Shown: positions 1 to 9,600, counted from the stretch's first letter. The stretch: 64,000 nt of DNA from Paenibacillus sp. FSL K6-3182 (GCF_037976325.1 NZ_CP150265.1:2413501-2477500); one strand, 5' to 3'. The notes: generated by a model not told the origin, from the letters alone. Made by a program: numbers and translations.

Positions 1-270
1 GGTGCTCTAAGCATTCGTTATGAGGAGAAGCAGGACGAGGTTTTGTTTCATTTTTCCAATGTACTGAAGCGAAATCATCTGCTGAGCCTTGACAACATAT
101 TTACTCGCTTTTACAAAGCAGATCCGTCGCGTACAAACCAATCTTCAGGACTGGGACTTTTTATCGTGAAATCACTGATGGAGAAAATGAATGGTTATGT
201 ACAAGCTGACCTGAACGATGACCAGTATTGCATCAGCTTAGCTTTTAAGAAAATCGTAAAGGAGAGTTGA
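1..270 (+). CDS. Sensor histidine kinase, C-terminal end (partial)
   Basis: The frame is open from base 1, so only the last 89 residues of a longer protein are present. What is visible is the end of a HATPase_c domain: an N-box-following segment with IFTRFYKADPS and the G2 box GLGLFIVK near residue 52. This is the ATP-binding part of a membrane sensor kinase that would phosphorylate the regulator encoded immediately downstream (stop codon and next start are two bases apart). The kinase core (His box) and sensor lie outside the window. The family assignment is firm; signal and target are unknown, but the linked ABC exporter suggests cell-envelope or antimicrobial-peptide stress. Confidence 0.85.
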   Translation, partial: GALSIRYEEKQDEVLFHFSNVLKRNHLLSLDNIFTRFYKADPSRTNQSSGLGLFIVKSLMEKMNGYVQADLNDDQYCISLAFKKIVKES

Positions 271-271
271 C

Positions 272-967
272 GTGTACAATGACACGAACCACCCCAAAAT
301 TCTAATTGTCGAGGATGACGTGCATATCAACAATATCATTTATGATGTGCTTCGAAAAGAGAAGTTTCAATGCACGCAAGCGTATTCTGGCAGTGAGGGA
401 ATCATGAACGTCACTCATCACGAGTATCAGCTTATTATTTTGGACCTCATGCTTCCTGGCTTCTCGGGGGAAGATTTTATGCATCGGCTAAGAATAGAAT
501 TAAGCTCTGACACACCAGTTATAGTTCTATCGGCCAAGGACAAATTGGATAATAAATTAAATCTGTTTAAGTTGGGAGCCGCTGATTATGTCACGAAACC
601 GTTTGAGGTGGAGGAATTGCTTGCCCGAGTCCATGTACATGTCAAACGAACCTCCCGAACGGATTCTGCCACTCGCTATCGTCATAAAAATCTACTTTTA
701 GATAGCGGAACGATGAACGCTAGCGTCAATCAAGCAGATTTGAAACTTACAAGACAGGAATACAAGATTCTTGAGCTGCTGCTTAAGAATCCTACCCGAG
801 TGTTTACAAAGCAGGATCTGTATGAGCTTGCATGGGAAGATATATACATAGGTGAGGACAAAACCATTACCGTTCACATTAGCAATATTCGCAATAAAAT
901 CAAAAGGGTTGACGAGGAGGCTTATATTGACACCATTTGGGGCATTGGTTTCAGGCTGGCACCATAG
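272..967 (+). CDS. OmpR/PhoB-family response regulator
   Basis: 231-residue two-domain regulator. The receiver domain occupies about residues 8-120: acidic pair E14/D15-D16, phosphoacceptor D58 in ILDLMLPG, and the conserved K109 in VTKPF. A winged-helix DNA-binding domain (Trans_reg_C) fills residues 135-231 and ends in the usual IWGIGFRL. The start is GTG at 272 with a GGAGAG ribosome site inside the end of the kinase gene, so the two are translationally linked. It most likely controls the ABC transporter genes that follow 95 bases downstream, in the way of BceRS/LiaRS-type modules; that target is inferred from position. Confidence 0.9.
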   Translation: MYNDTNHPKILIVEDDVHINNIIYDVLRKEKFQCTQAYSGSEGIMNVTHHEYQLIILDLMLPGFSGEDFMHRLRIELSSDTPVIVLSAKDKLDNKLNLFKLGAADYVTKPFEVEELLARVHVHVKRTSRTDSATRYRHKNLLLDSGTMNASVNQADLKLTRQEYKILELLLKNPTRVFTKQDLYELAWEDIYIGEDKTITVHISNIRNKIKRVDEEAYIDTIWGIGFRLAP

Positions 968-1068
968 GGAGGCCTTAAACCGGCCCTAATCTTCTTTGAA
1001 CTTTCTTAATCATTTATTGACGATATGTTAGCTTCTTTTTGTTATTTTATTGACAAGGAGGTGTGAAT

Positions 1069-1995
1069 ATGGCTGAAGCAATTATTGAAGTAAGTCAATT
1101 AACCAAACAATTTAAAGGGAAAACGGCAGTGCGTAAGGTAGAGTTTAAAATAGGTAAAGGTGAAATCTTCGGTTTGATAGGCCAAAATGGAGCGGGAAAA
1201 TCCACCTTGCTAAAGATGATTGCTGGATTGATATCCCCGACTTCAGGAGAAATTAAATTATTTGATCGTCCAGTGAAGGATAATCACCCTTATTTTGAAC
1301 GAATAGGCGTACTCATTGAAAATCCAGGGTTATATCCCCATCATACTGCCTATGAAAATTTGGAATTAATCGCGATTTCCTATGGATTGACTAATCGGAA
1401 AGAGCATATTAACAAGCTGCTGAAGCTTGTCGGATTGGAAGGTTCGAACAAGACCAAGGTGAAAAATTATTCAATGGGCATGAAGCAAAGGCTTGGAATT
1501 GCAGCTGCATTAATTGGAAGCCCAGATGTCTTGATTTTGGATGAACCGATCAACGGTTTGGACCCGCAAGGAATTTCTGAGATTAGAAACATGATTTTGG
1601 AATTGAATAAAACGGGAATGACCATCATTATTTCAAGTCACATTTTGGAAGAGTTGTCGAAAGTAGCGACGCAATATGCAATCGTACATCAAGGAGAAAT
1701 CATCGAACACCATTCAAGGGAGCAACTGCTGCTTCAATGCGAAGATCGTATTGAAATAGAAGTGGATAAAGCAAGCTCGGCTGTTCCCATCTTAGAACAA
1801 AAATTGCATATTAATCATTACAAAGTCATTAGTGAGCGTATGGTGTATGTATATGATGCTCATCTTGAGAACCAACATATCATCAAGACCTTAGTTGAAA
1901 GCGGCATAACTGTTCATTCGATTATCAAGCATAAACAAAGCCTAGAACAATATTTTTTGGCACGGATAGAAAGTGAGGGTGGGAGCCGTGATTAA
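1069..1995 (+). CDS. ABC transporter ATP-binding protein (BcrA-like)
   Basis: Cytoplasmic ATPase of an ABC-2 type exporter, about 308 residues. Walker A GQNGAGKST is near residue 40, the signature is YSMGMKQRLG, Walker B is VLILDEP, followed by the H-loop SSHILEE. The C-terminal ~90 residues form the accessory domain common in bacitracin/lantibiotic-type ATPases (BcrA/NatA group). An upstream GTG at 1063 is possible, but the ribosome site AAGGAGGTG at 1055-1063 is well spaced only for ATG 1069. The stop overlaps the start of the permease by eight bases, so the two are co-translated. The substrate is unknown; self-protection against a peptide antibiotic is a typical role for this gene set. Confidence 0.9.
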   Translation: MAEAIIEVSQLTKQFKGKTAVRKVEFKIGKGEIFGLIGQNGAGKSTLLKMIAGLISPTSGEIKLFDRPVKDNHPYFERIGVLIENPGLYPHHTAYENLELIAISYGLTNRKEHINKLLKLVGLEGSNKTKVKNYSMGMKQRLGIAAALIGSPDVLILDEPINGLDPQGISEIRNMILELNKTGMTIIISSHILEELSKVATQYAIVHQGEIIEHHSREQLLLQCEDRIEIEVDKASSAVPILEQKLHINHYKVISERMVYVYDAHLENQHIIKTLVESGITVHSIIKHKQSLEQYFLARIESEGGSRD

Positions 1996-2752
1996 TATTC
2001 TCAAAATGGACTTTCACCGTTTTAAATCAAATAAAATGATTTATATATTACTGTTAATTTTTTTTGCTTTTCAAATATTCGGTATATTTATGTTGGGAAA
2101 ATACGAGCAGCCCGGAGAAAGTGGGGTTATGTTGATCAGCTCGATGAACGAAAGTCAGTTCATCCAAGTCATGATGTCTCAAATCCCATTGTGGCCGCTG
2201 ATTTATATTGCTGTATTCGTTGTTTACTTCTATATGAGTGAACATAACTCTGGGTTTTATAAAAATTACATTTCCATGAAGCGTGCGCGGATGTACACTG
2301 TTATTTCAAAAATATTAATTGCAGGCCTATTCACTTTGCTTACATTTTTTGTAATGATCGCTGCGGATTTGATCGGAAGATCAATTTTCTTTAACCATGC
2401 AATGATTGGAGATGGGGGTTATTTTGCGAAATTGTTGATCGGCCAATTTTTACTTCATTGGGCATTTTCAATTGTAATCTTATGCATCTCCATCATTAGT
2501 AGAAGCTTGATTGCTAGTATTGTAGTTGGATTTGTTCTATCGTTGAATGTTTTTGGAATGATTGTAACTGTCTTGGAATCCATCATTGATGACGTTCATT
2601 TGTCCTCTTTCTTAATAGTTAATACGATCTTAAGCGCAAGAGATTTTGATAATATAAATGATCTTGTTCATGTAGCTAGCGTGTCGATTGTTTTCATAGT
2701 TATATTTTCATTTATAGCCATCAGATATAAGATCAAAGAGGATCTGAAATAA
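1988..2752 (+). CDS. ABC-2 type transporter permease
   Basis: Integral membrane partner of the preceding ATPase, about 254 residues with six hydrophobic segments (around residues 17-37, 70-90, 107-130, 150-172, 178-200 and 225-243). No enzymatic motif is present, as expected for ABC-2 permeases. A longer reading starting at GTG 1973 exists, but GTG 1988 has the purine-rich GAGGGTGGGAG just before it and gives the usual short cytoplasmic N-terminus. It closes the kinase-regulator-ATPase-permease module. No clear terminator follows. Confidence 0.82.
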   Translation: MINILKMDFHRFKSNKMIYILLLIFFAFQIFGIFMLGKYEQPGESGVMLISSMNESQFIQVMMSQIPLWPLIYIAVFVVYFYMSEHNSGFYKNYISMKRARMYTVISKILIAGLFTLLTFFVMIAADLIGRSIFFNHAMIGDGGYFAKLLIGQFLLHWAFSIVILCISIISRSLIASIVVGFVLSLNVFGMIVTVLESIIDDVHLSSFLIVNTILSARDFDNINDLVHVASVSIVFIVIFSFIAIRYKIKEDLK

Positions 2753-2800
2753 AAAAATGAATACTTGAAGTTAGAATAAGCACGGGGGCTTAGATTAGTT

Positions 2801-2868
2801 GGCGCTTCGATTCCGCCTAGCTCCACCATACTTTTAATTCAGATACGGACAGAGGTGCAGTTTTTGAT
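2801..2868 (+). repeat. Degenerate copy of tRNA-Ala 3' end and its terminator
   Basis: Bases 2801-2831 repeat 5998-6028 (T-arm, 3' acceptor strand and CCA of the tRNA-Ala gene) with one mismatch, which breaks the last pair of the T stem. The following 35 bases are a decayed version of the tRNA terminator. The 5' half of a tRNA is missing. It has the form of the attachment-site duplication left when an element integrates into a tRNA 3' end. Confidence 0.75.
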
Positions 2869-2879
2869 TGGGTTGTGGT

Positions 2880-2897
2880 ACTCCACACATGTGGAGT
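2880..2897. repeat. Recurrent ACTCCAC-ACAT-GTGGAGT hairpin motif
   Basis: Seven-base stem with ACAT loop. Related copies, with stem mismatches, occur at about 14149-14167 and 23445-23462, always in gene-poor, decayed stretches. The common core is ACACATGTGNAGTGC. The origin is not known to me; it could be a small mobile repeat or a shared remnant. Confidence 0.45.
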
Positions 2898-2950
2898 GCG
2901 GAAACATGAACAATATTTTATGGGGACGAACTGAGATGTGTTGATGTAAA

Positions 2951-3190
2951 TACGCAAGGACGTTTCGCTGTACGGATAAGGAAATCAAAGAGATCACGTT
3001 GATCGATATCCTAGGTACTGAAGCGGACGATATTGTGGATCGGGTACAGCTGAAGATTGAGAAGAGCAAAATATATATTTGTTGAGGCTTAATGTAATGA
3101 TGAGATAATAAAATTGATCTCGTAAGGAATAATTTCAACATTTTGGCGGCTGAACCAAAAGAGCTGTACATCATTCCAAAAGCAGGATGA
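2951..3190 (+). pseudogene. Coding remnant, possibly alpha/beta-hydrolase tail
   Basis: Two short open stretches without start codons. Bases 2951-3085 read an acidic/basic segment ending at a stop; 3128-3190 reads AAEPKELYIIPKAG followed by a stop, which resembles the segment before the catalytic His in alpha/beta hydrolases. They are in different frames. The rest of 2753-3344 shows no gene. The assignment is weak; this is most likely debris beside the insertion boundary. Confidence 0.3.
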
Positions 3191-3344
3191 TCTATAGTGG
3201 TTTTTTCAGGGTTAGATGCTGATAAAGGATCCCCATCTTATCAATTTATTGATGATATGCATATAAATTACGCTTGAACCTCAGCGATCGCTATCGGGTC
3301 AATGAGAAACAAGTTATTTTCGTGCCTGAGCTGAAACGGGAGAC

Positions 3345-3381
3345 AAAAAGCTGTTAGGGGCATGTCCTCTGACAGCTTTTT
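3345..3381. terminator. Bidirectional hairpin terminator
   Basis: AAAAAGCTGT pairs with ACAGCTTTTT across a loop that itself contains complementary AGGGG and TCCT. It lies directly at the 3' end of the AraC gene on the minus strand, whose stop codon it touches. Confidence 0.75.
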
Positions 3382-4231
3382 ACTCGAACTTTGACGGTGC
3401 AACGTTATAGTATTTTTTAAAAGATTTCGAAAAGGTATAAGGATCAGGATAACCCAGAAGGTTAGCAATTTGTTGAATCGTATATTTCTTTTCGTTCAAA
3501 TATTCTCTTGCCCTGTTCATTTTAATCTGGTAAATATATTGTCCCGGAGTAATGCCCAAGGCTTTCTTGAAATAAGTGATAAAGTATTTTTCTGATATGC
3601 CTACAAACGCTGCAAGCTCATTTATTTTAATAGATTTGTGCAGATTGTTATTAACGTATTTGAACACTGGCTGCAACACGTCCAAATTGCTCTGTACTTT
3701 TCTTGACGTTCTCCCATTCAGAAATGTGCCGGTATATTGGCCTAGTCCGTAGAGTTCAATAATTTTGGCAATAACGGCCGTCAGACAAGCCTTCAAATAT
3801 AAACGGTTTCCAGGTATGCTTCGTAATAGATTCGATTGCGTAAAGGCTTTGCCGAACAAAATGGCTTCTTCCCGGATCAGCTCTTGCGGTATGACCCCCG
3901 AGAGCTGAAAATCGTTTAGAATTCGTTGCTGTTTGCCGATTTCAAAATCGAAATGAATATAAATAAACCGGCACCCCTTATCACTAGCTGCTGCCATATA
4001 GGGAACCCCTGGGTAAAAAAAGACCACATCTCCCGGGTTTGCTGTATGTTCAAAACCATCGATAGTAATGGTAACGATTCCCGATTGAACGAACCAAAGA
4101 TCATAGTCGGTGTGTGCCTTGTGTTCAATCCATTTCGTGTCGTGGGTAAGCTCAAAGAAGGATTTCATTCGAAGCGAGATCAATTCCGACAATTCATTGA
4201 GAATCCCCATATCCGGCATATTCTTATCCAT
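3380..4231 (-). CDS. AraC-family transcriptional regulator with cupin sensor domain
   Basis: About 283 residues. The N-terminal half (roughly 25-170) is an AraC-type cupin, with HKAHTDYDLWFV-like beta strands and PGDVVFFYPG; the C-terminal ~100 residues carry two helix-turn-helix units (NELAAFVGISEKYF; IQQIANLLGYPDPYTFSKSF) and end in the usual PSKF. It should bind a sugar and activate transcription. It is divergent from the GH4 gene, its probable target. An ATG at 4237 lies one base from the GAGGG ribosome site, so the ATG at 4231 with seven-base spacing is the more likely start. The pair is enclosed by the tRNA-derived repeats, so it probably arrived as a unit. Confidence 0.88.
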   Translation of the reverse strand: MDKNMPDMGILNELSELISLRMKSFFELTHDTKWIEHKAHTDYDLWFVQSGIVTITIDGFEHTANPGDVVFFYPGVPYMAAASDKGCRFIYIHFDFEIGKQQRILNDFQLSGVIPQELIREEAILFGKAFTQSNLLRSIPGNRLYLKACLTAVIAKIIELYGLGQYTGTFLNGRTSRKVQSNLDVLQPVFKYVNNNLHKSIKINELAAFVGISEKYFITYFKKALGITPGQYIYQIKMNRAREYLNEKKYTIQQIANLLGYPDPYTFSKSFKKYYNVAPSKFE

Positions 4232-4237
4232 TGGCAT

Positions 4238-4406
4238 CCCTCTATATTCCTCAACCAGAAGACATTGCTCATATTATTTTAGTATATCACTGGATGTGTT
4301 AATCACAAATATTCGTACTATTTGACATGAAGGTGAAACTATCTCATATTCTACTTTTAAACCATTCTCCTATAATTAGGTTATAACCAGTTAGGAGGAC
4401 TTGATC
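4238..4406. promoter_or_regulatory. Divergent AraC / GH4 control region
   Basis: A TATAAT at 4371-4376 precedes the GH4 gene, with only a poor -35 (TTCTAC, 4349-4354, 16-base spacing), as expected for an activator-dependent promoter. The ribosome site AGGAGG is at 4393-4398. A TTGACA at 4322-4327 is too far from this -10 to pair with it. Confidence 0.5.
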
Positions 4407-5795
4407 ATGATGGATTCGAATGTTTCACAACCGAAGGTAGTTATCATTGGGGCTGGGAGTCTTTTCTTTGGGCGGCAGTCAATCTGGCAAATGGTTCACT
4501 CTAAACATTTGAATAACGGAACACTTTCTTTAGTAGATACTGACGAAGAAAAACTATCCAAGATGGTAAGGCTCGCCGAAATGGTTGCAAAGGAAAACAA
4601 TGTATCTCTTAAAGTGGAAGGCTCGACGAATAGGAGACAGGTATTGAAGGGAGCGGATTTCGTCGTTCTCAGCTTTGCTGAGGATACCGTCAAATACCGT
4701 GGCATCGATTGCCAGGTTTCTTTAAAATATGGAATTCGGATGTGCTCTGGGGATACCATCGGTCCAGGCGGAATCTTCAGGGCAATGAGAGAGCTGCCAG
4801 TTATTATGGAATGCGCTAAAGACATTGAGGAACTTTGTCCCGATTCGTGGGTAATCAATTACATCAATCCATCTACCGTCCATGGGATCGCGTTAAGCCG
4901 ATATGCGCCGAATCTTAAATCCTTTGCGCTTTGCGACTCCCATCACATGCCGCACAAGAAAGCTTACTACGCGATTCGAGCGGGTATCATTCAGGAACAA
5001 AGCGAATTCAATGAGGAGATCGACCAGAGATTTGATTTCCGCGTTGCTGGTGTCAATCATTTCACCTGGCTGCTTAAGGCGGAGTATGACGGAAAGAATG
5101 TTATGGCTCCGATTGCCGAGGCATTAAGGAGGTCGGCAGGGACGGAAAACAACGGTGGAGATAGAGGAGCAAAGGCGCTTTATAACGATGCAATCACTTA
5201 TGAACTTTATAACATTTTCGGGTATATTCCAACATGTACGGCCCATACCAAAGAATATGTCCGGTATTGGCAGGGGCTTGGCAAGAGGGAAGACGTCATC
5301 CCGCCTTTATCGATTTGGGAAACGGAAGACCGGTATAAACGGCATGAGGAAATGTGGCGGCAAGTGGATGACTTCATCTCAGGGAAAAATCCTATCGCCG
5401 ATTATATGAAATCTTTCGGACCCGATCACGCTACGGATATTATCGAAAACATGGTGGGGAATTTGAACAAGCGGTTCTTTATTAATACGCTCAATAACGG
5501 TGCTGTGACCAACATGAATAACGACTCGTTCCTTGAGTTGTTAAGCGAAGTAAGCATGGATGGAATCAAACCGCTTCATATGGGTGAAATGCCGAGGGGA
5601 ATCCGGGGCATGCAGGAGCTGGTGCTGGATACGCACGAACTGACTGCGGAGGCTGTTGTTGAACGGAGCTACACGAAATTGAGAAGAGCGATGATGACCG
5701 ATCCGCTTGTGAATTCCATACATGATGCGGATTTAATTATTAAAGAGTTGTTGGAAAAGGAAAGGGAGATCATCCCCGAATATTGGTACGAGTAA
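4407..5795 (+). CDS. Glycoside hydrolase family 4 (alpha-galacturonidase/alpha-galactosidase-like)
   Basis: About 462 residues. The N-terminus has the NAD-binding Rossmann motif GAGSLFFG; GH4 hallmarks follow: NYINPSTVHG, the metal-ligand Cys in ALCDSHHMPH (near residue 178) and the metal-ligand His in GVNHFTW (near 218). GH4 enzymes cleave glycosides by an NAD and divalent-metal dependent oxidation-elimination mechanism in the cytoplasm. Length and motifs fit the LplD/alpha-galacturonidase-like branch better than the phospho-glucosidases, but the substrate cannot be fixed by reading. ATG 4407 is eight bases from AGGAGG; a TTG at 4401 is too close. A decayed second copy lies at 22904-23240. 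Confidence 0.88.
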   Translation: MMDSNVSQPKVVIIGAGSLFFGRQSIWQMVHSKHLNNGTLSLVDTDEEKLSKMVRLAEMVAKENNVSLKVEGSTNRRQVLKGADFVVLSFAEDTVKYRGIDCQVSLKYGIRMCSGDTIGPGGIFRAMRELPVIMECAKDIEELCPDSWVINYINPSTVHGIALSRYAPNLKSFALCDSHHMPHKKAYYAIRAGIIQEQSEFNEEIDQRFDFRVAGVNHFTWLLKAEYDGKNVMAPIAEALRRSAGTENNGGDRGAKALYNDAITYELYNIFGYIPTCTAHTKEYVRYWQGLGKREDVIPPLSIWETEDRYKRHEEMWRQVDDFISGKNPIADYMKSFGPDHATDIIENMVGNLNKRFFINTLNNGAVTNMNNDSFLELLSEVSMDGIKPLHMGEMPRGIRGMQELVLDTHELTAEAVVERSYTKLRRAMMTDPLVNSIHDADLIIKELLEKEREIIPEYWYE

Positions 5796-5847
5796 ACTAG
5801 TACGGCAAACATAATACCTAAACAATATTTTCAAAACAATAGACTTG

Positions 5848-5884
5848 AAATAGCTCATGCTGAAATTGCATGAGCTATTTTTGT
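5848..5884 (+). terminator. Rho-independent terminator after GH4
   Basis: Perfect 13-base stem AAATAGCTCATGC / GCATGAGCTATTT with a seven-base loop, followed by T-rich sequence. Confidence 0.92.
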
Positions 5885-5951
5885 TAGGTTTAACTCAGTT
5901 GGGAGAACACCATTACCAGTTTAACACCCATAAAAGTTAACAACTAAATAT

Positions 5952-6025
5952 GGGGCTATAGTTTAGGGGGGAAATAGGTCGCTGGCAGCGATCAGTCGGC
6001 GGTTCGATTCCGCCTAGCTCCACCA
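5952..6025 (+). tRNA. tRNA-Ala (anticodon GGC)
   Basis: The cloverleaf can be folded by hand. Acceptor GGGGCTA (5952-5958) pairs with TAGCTCC (6015-6021) with one G-U; the anticodon stem is 5977-5981 with 5989-5993, and the loop CTGGCAG has anticodon GGC at 5984-5986 with U33 and A37. The T-arm GGCGG-TTCGATT-CCGCC is perfect and CCA is encoded. The D-arm (5961-5975) is weak, with a G-rich loop, so the gene may be a minor or slightly decayed tRNA. Its 3' half is duplicated at 2801-2831. Confidence 0.85.
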
Positions 6026-6039
6026 TACCTTATCATCAG

Positions 6040-6064
6040 AACGGCAGAGATGCCGTTTTTTTTA
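6040..6064 (+). terminator. tRNA terminator
   Basis: AACGGCA-GAGA-TGCCGTT hairpin followed by a run of T. A degenerate version accompanies the tRNA fragment near 2868. Confidence 0.9.
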
Positions 6065-6253
6065 TTTTATTTTGTGCTTGGATATTTCAAATCCCTAACT
6101 GAGAACATTTGAACAGTTTAGGTATGTATGCTGAAATTCAGCAATTATTTTACATAATTACTAAAATGAAATCAAATGCTTGGTTCTTTGTAACGTCACA
6201 CATGCTGAGTGGACGTGGTACTAGAGGTGTAGCTAACATGCTGACCAGTAACT

Positions 6254-6475
6254 CTGCCGCAGTTTATCGCTAATACTGAGGCTCTTAGGGAGCTTGGGGT
6301 TGTCGATGGTGAAGAGAATCCACTAGAAGCATACACGGAAATTCAAAGTGCGATCGACAATGACCTAAAAATACATGAGCATACGCTCGTCTGGGAAAGC
6401 CAATCGATTCCGTGTCTGAACAACGCTAAGATCTCTGCTGAATTATGTTCATTTATGATATATCCTTTTATTTGA
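6254..6475 (+). pseudogene. Remnant of a GH10 xylanase gene
   Basis: An open stretch without start reads LKIHEHTLVWESQSIP, closely matching the GH10 landmark that in the next gene reads [15 protein letters not shown]. The acid-binding His of the motif is replaced by Glu, and the catalytic-Glu segments are absent. It ends at a stop at 6473. Other bases between 6065 and 6572 show no gene. Confidence 0.55.
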
Positions 6476-6572
6476 ATTTAGCTGGTGGTTCATAAGTTCG
6501 GATCTAATATCTTCTTTAATTTTTATAGTAGAATCTCTACTTCGTTAGGTGCCGCCCTATTAAAACGCTCAT

Positions 6573-6643
6573 TATAATTGAAGATACGGGAAGGAGAAGT
6601 CATTCAACATCAAAATTGAAAGCGCTTTAGGCAACATCAAAAT
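6573..6643 (+). promoter_or_regulatory. Xylanase promoter region with cre-like palindrome
   Basis: TATAAT at 6573-6578 is a candidate -10 (no good -35 seen). Downstream, TTGAAAGCGCTTTAG (6616-6630) contains the perfect palindrome AAAGCGCTTT, close to the CcpA cre consensus, and is flanked by an exact 12-base direct repeat CAACATCAAAAT (6605-6616 and 6632-6643). Position after the promoter fits a roadblock repressor site; catabolite repression is inferred. Confidence 0.55.
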
Positions 6644-6667
6644 CCATTATAGGGGGAAGGACATCAA

Positions 6668-9600
6668 ATGAGTAGACGCTTCAAACAGCTATTGTTGTCA
6701 CTGTTAGCCGCTGCACTGTTAGTGCCGCAATTTTGGTATGCTCCAAATGCAAATGCTGCGAGCGCAACGGTACCTGTCATCCTGTACCACGTAATCACCG
6801 ATAATCCATCCGGAGATTATCAATACAGCACAGCCAACTTCAAAAAACAAATGAAGTATCTGAACGATAACGGCTATACCACCGTATCCGCGGAACAGTA
6901 CGTCGACATTATCGTGAACGGGGAAACCGCTCCTTCGAAACCGATCCTGCTGACGTTCGACGACGCAACACCGGATTTTATTACAAACGCGCTTCCAGTA
7001 TTGACGCAGTACAATATGAAAGCGGTATCTTTCGTCATCCAGGACAATATCGGTTCTTGGGGAATGACGCTGAGCCAATTGAACACGCTGAAAAACAACC
7101 CGAACATCAGTCTTCAAAACCATACAAAGACGCATGATCAAGCCGTATGGACGACTAGCATCACCAAAGCGACCGCGGCCGCGGAAATCCAATCCGCTAA
7201 TACGTTCTTGAAAGGAATTACTGGCAAAGATCCGATCCTTCTTGCCTATCCTTACGGCAACTACAACGCGGACGTAAAAGCAGCCGCGACGGAGAACGGA
7301 ATTAATGTCGGTTTCAAAGCCTGGAGCGGCGATGACGACGCCTTGGCGATGGGACGTATTCTCATTAAGAAAGACGATACTTTAAATACCTTCGCAGCCG
7401 CGATCGGCGGACCTACACCTCCCACACCGGAAGCGATCGGGAACATCGTCGTTTCGAACGACTTCGAGAACGGCACGCAAGGATGGTTTAAGCGCGGTAC
7501 CGAGACGGTAACGGCTTCGACCAATGCCGCTCAGAGCGGAACTGGCAGTCTCTTAGTGCAAGGAAGAACAGACAACTGGAACGGCCCGGGTTTTAACCTC
7601 GCCGCCACCGGCAAACTGAACAAGGAATCAGTTTACGAGTTTTCCGCATGGCTTAAACTCAAAGAGGGAACGACCGGCTCCGAGACAATCCAATTCGGCG
7701 CTCAACAGACTGGGGCAGCCAACGAGTACCTGAATCCAGGCTCCGCGGCAACGGTAACAGCCGATGCTTGGGTACAAGTCAAAGGCGAGTATACATACGA
7801 CATGAACGCCAATGCCCTGCAAGTCTACTTACAGAGCAGCAGCAGTAAAACCGCTAGCTTCTACGTCGACGATTTCCAAGTGAAAGTCGTCAAACCGGCC
7901 GTTCTAGTCGAGAAATTCGAAAACGGCATAAATGGGTGGACCGGCAACGGCGCTACGGCGACCGTAACGAATGCCGTCTCCCACTCCGGATCGAACGCGC
8001 TTCTCGTGACGGGACGCGCCCAAAATTACCACGGCCCGAGCCTAGCGTTGACGAATACGCTTGAAAAAGGCGCAGAATACGAAATTTCCGCCTACGCCAA
8101 GCTGGATAACGGAGCGGCTTCTACGCAGCTAAAGGCATCGATTGAGCAATCCGGATTAACCGGCAACGATCAGTTTAAGGAAGTAATCGGGTTGACGACG
8201 GTCACCGACGGTGCTTGGGTGAAACTGAGCGGTACTTATACGTATAACACCGCCGCTACGGGAATTAAACTCTACTTCGAATCCGAAGACGCCGGTAAAA
8301 ATACAAGCTTCGCGATCGACGACATCGTCATTACCCAGACAAGCGCAGCTCCTCCTCCAGGATTCTTCGTCCTGTCCCAAAGCTTTGAGGATGGTCAGCT
8401 CGGCGGTTGGGCGGATCTGGGATGGAACGGCACCGGTACTGCGGTAGTATCGTCTGACTACGCATCCGAGGGAACGAAATCCCTTCTGTATAAGGACCGT
8501 TCGGACAGAAAGAGCGCCGTATCGCTTAATTTGACCAGCAAGTTGGTATCCGGTCATAAATACGATATCTCATTCAAACTCCGGTCCGCTCAAGGAACCG
8601 ATAACTACCACTTAGGCGCGAAAGTCAAATCCGGCGGTACGGATAGCTTCCCATGGATTATCCAAAACCAGGTCGTTACGGACACCGTCTGGAAGTCATT
8701 CGAGGTGAAAGGCTACGAAGTACCAGCCAACACGACCGAATTCCTAGTGTGGATCGAAGCGAACATCTACGGCTCAGACGAAACAGTCACGGCGAAAGCC
8801 GATTTCTATATGGACGAATTCGTAATCAAAGACGTTACGCCTGGCGCTGAGCCTGCTAGAACGCCTGCAGTGCCATTCAATACCGTAACGTTCGAGGATC
8901 AATCGAATGGCGGCTTTGTCGGCCGCGCGGGAACGGAAACGTTGACCGTTACGAATGAAGCCAACCATACTGACAACGGTTCTTATGCGATGAAAGTAGC
9001 AGACCGTACGGACTCTTGGCACGGTCCGACGATTCGCGTCGAGCAGAACGTAGACAAAGGCAGCGAGTACAAAGTAACGGCATGGGTCAAGCTGATCTCG
9101 CCGACCAGCTCGCAGCTTCAGTTGTCCACGCAAGTCGGCAACGGCAGCACCGCCAGCTACAATACCATACAAGCAAAAACCGTTAGTGCTGCCGACGGAT
9201 GGGTGAAGCTTGAAGGCACCTATCGTTACTCCAGCGTAGGCGACGAATTTTTGACCATTTACGTCGAGAGCTCCAGCAACAAGACTGCTTCTTTCTACAT
9301 CGACGATATCAGCTTTGTGAACACGGGCTCGATCCCTATCTCCGTACAAAAAGACTTGACGCCAATCAAGACAAAGTACCAAGATGATTTCTTGATCGGC
9401 AACGCGGTATCCGCGGCGGATTTCGATGGCACTCGCCTGGAGCTTCTCAAATTGCATCATAATGTCGTAACGGCGGAAAACGCCATGAAACCGGATGCGA
9501 CACAGGCGGTGAAAGGTACTTTCACTTATGCGGATTCGCTTGTCGATAAAGCGATCGCCGCAGGGATGAAGGTACACGGCCATGTGCTCGTGTGGCATCA

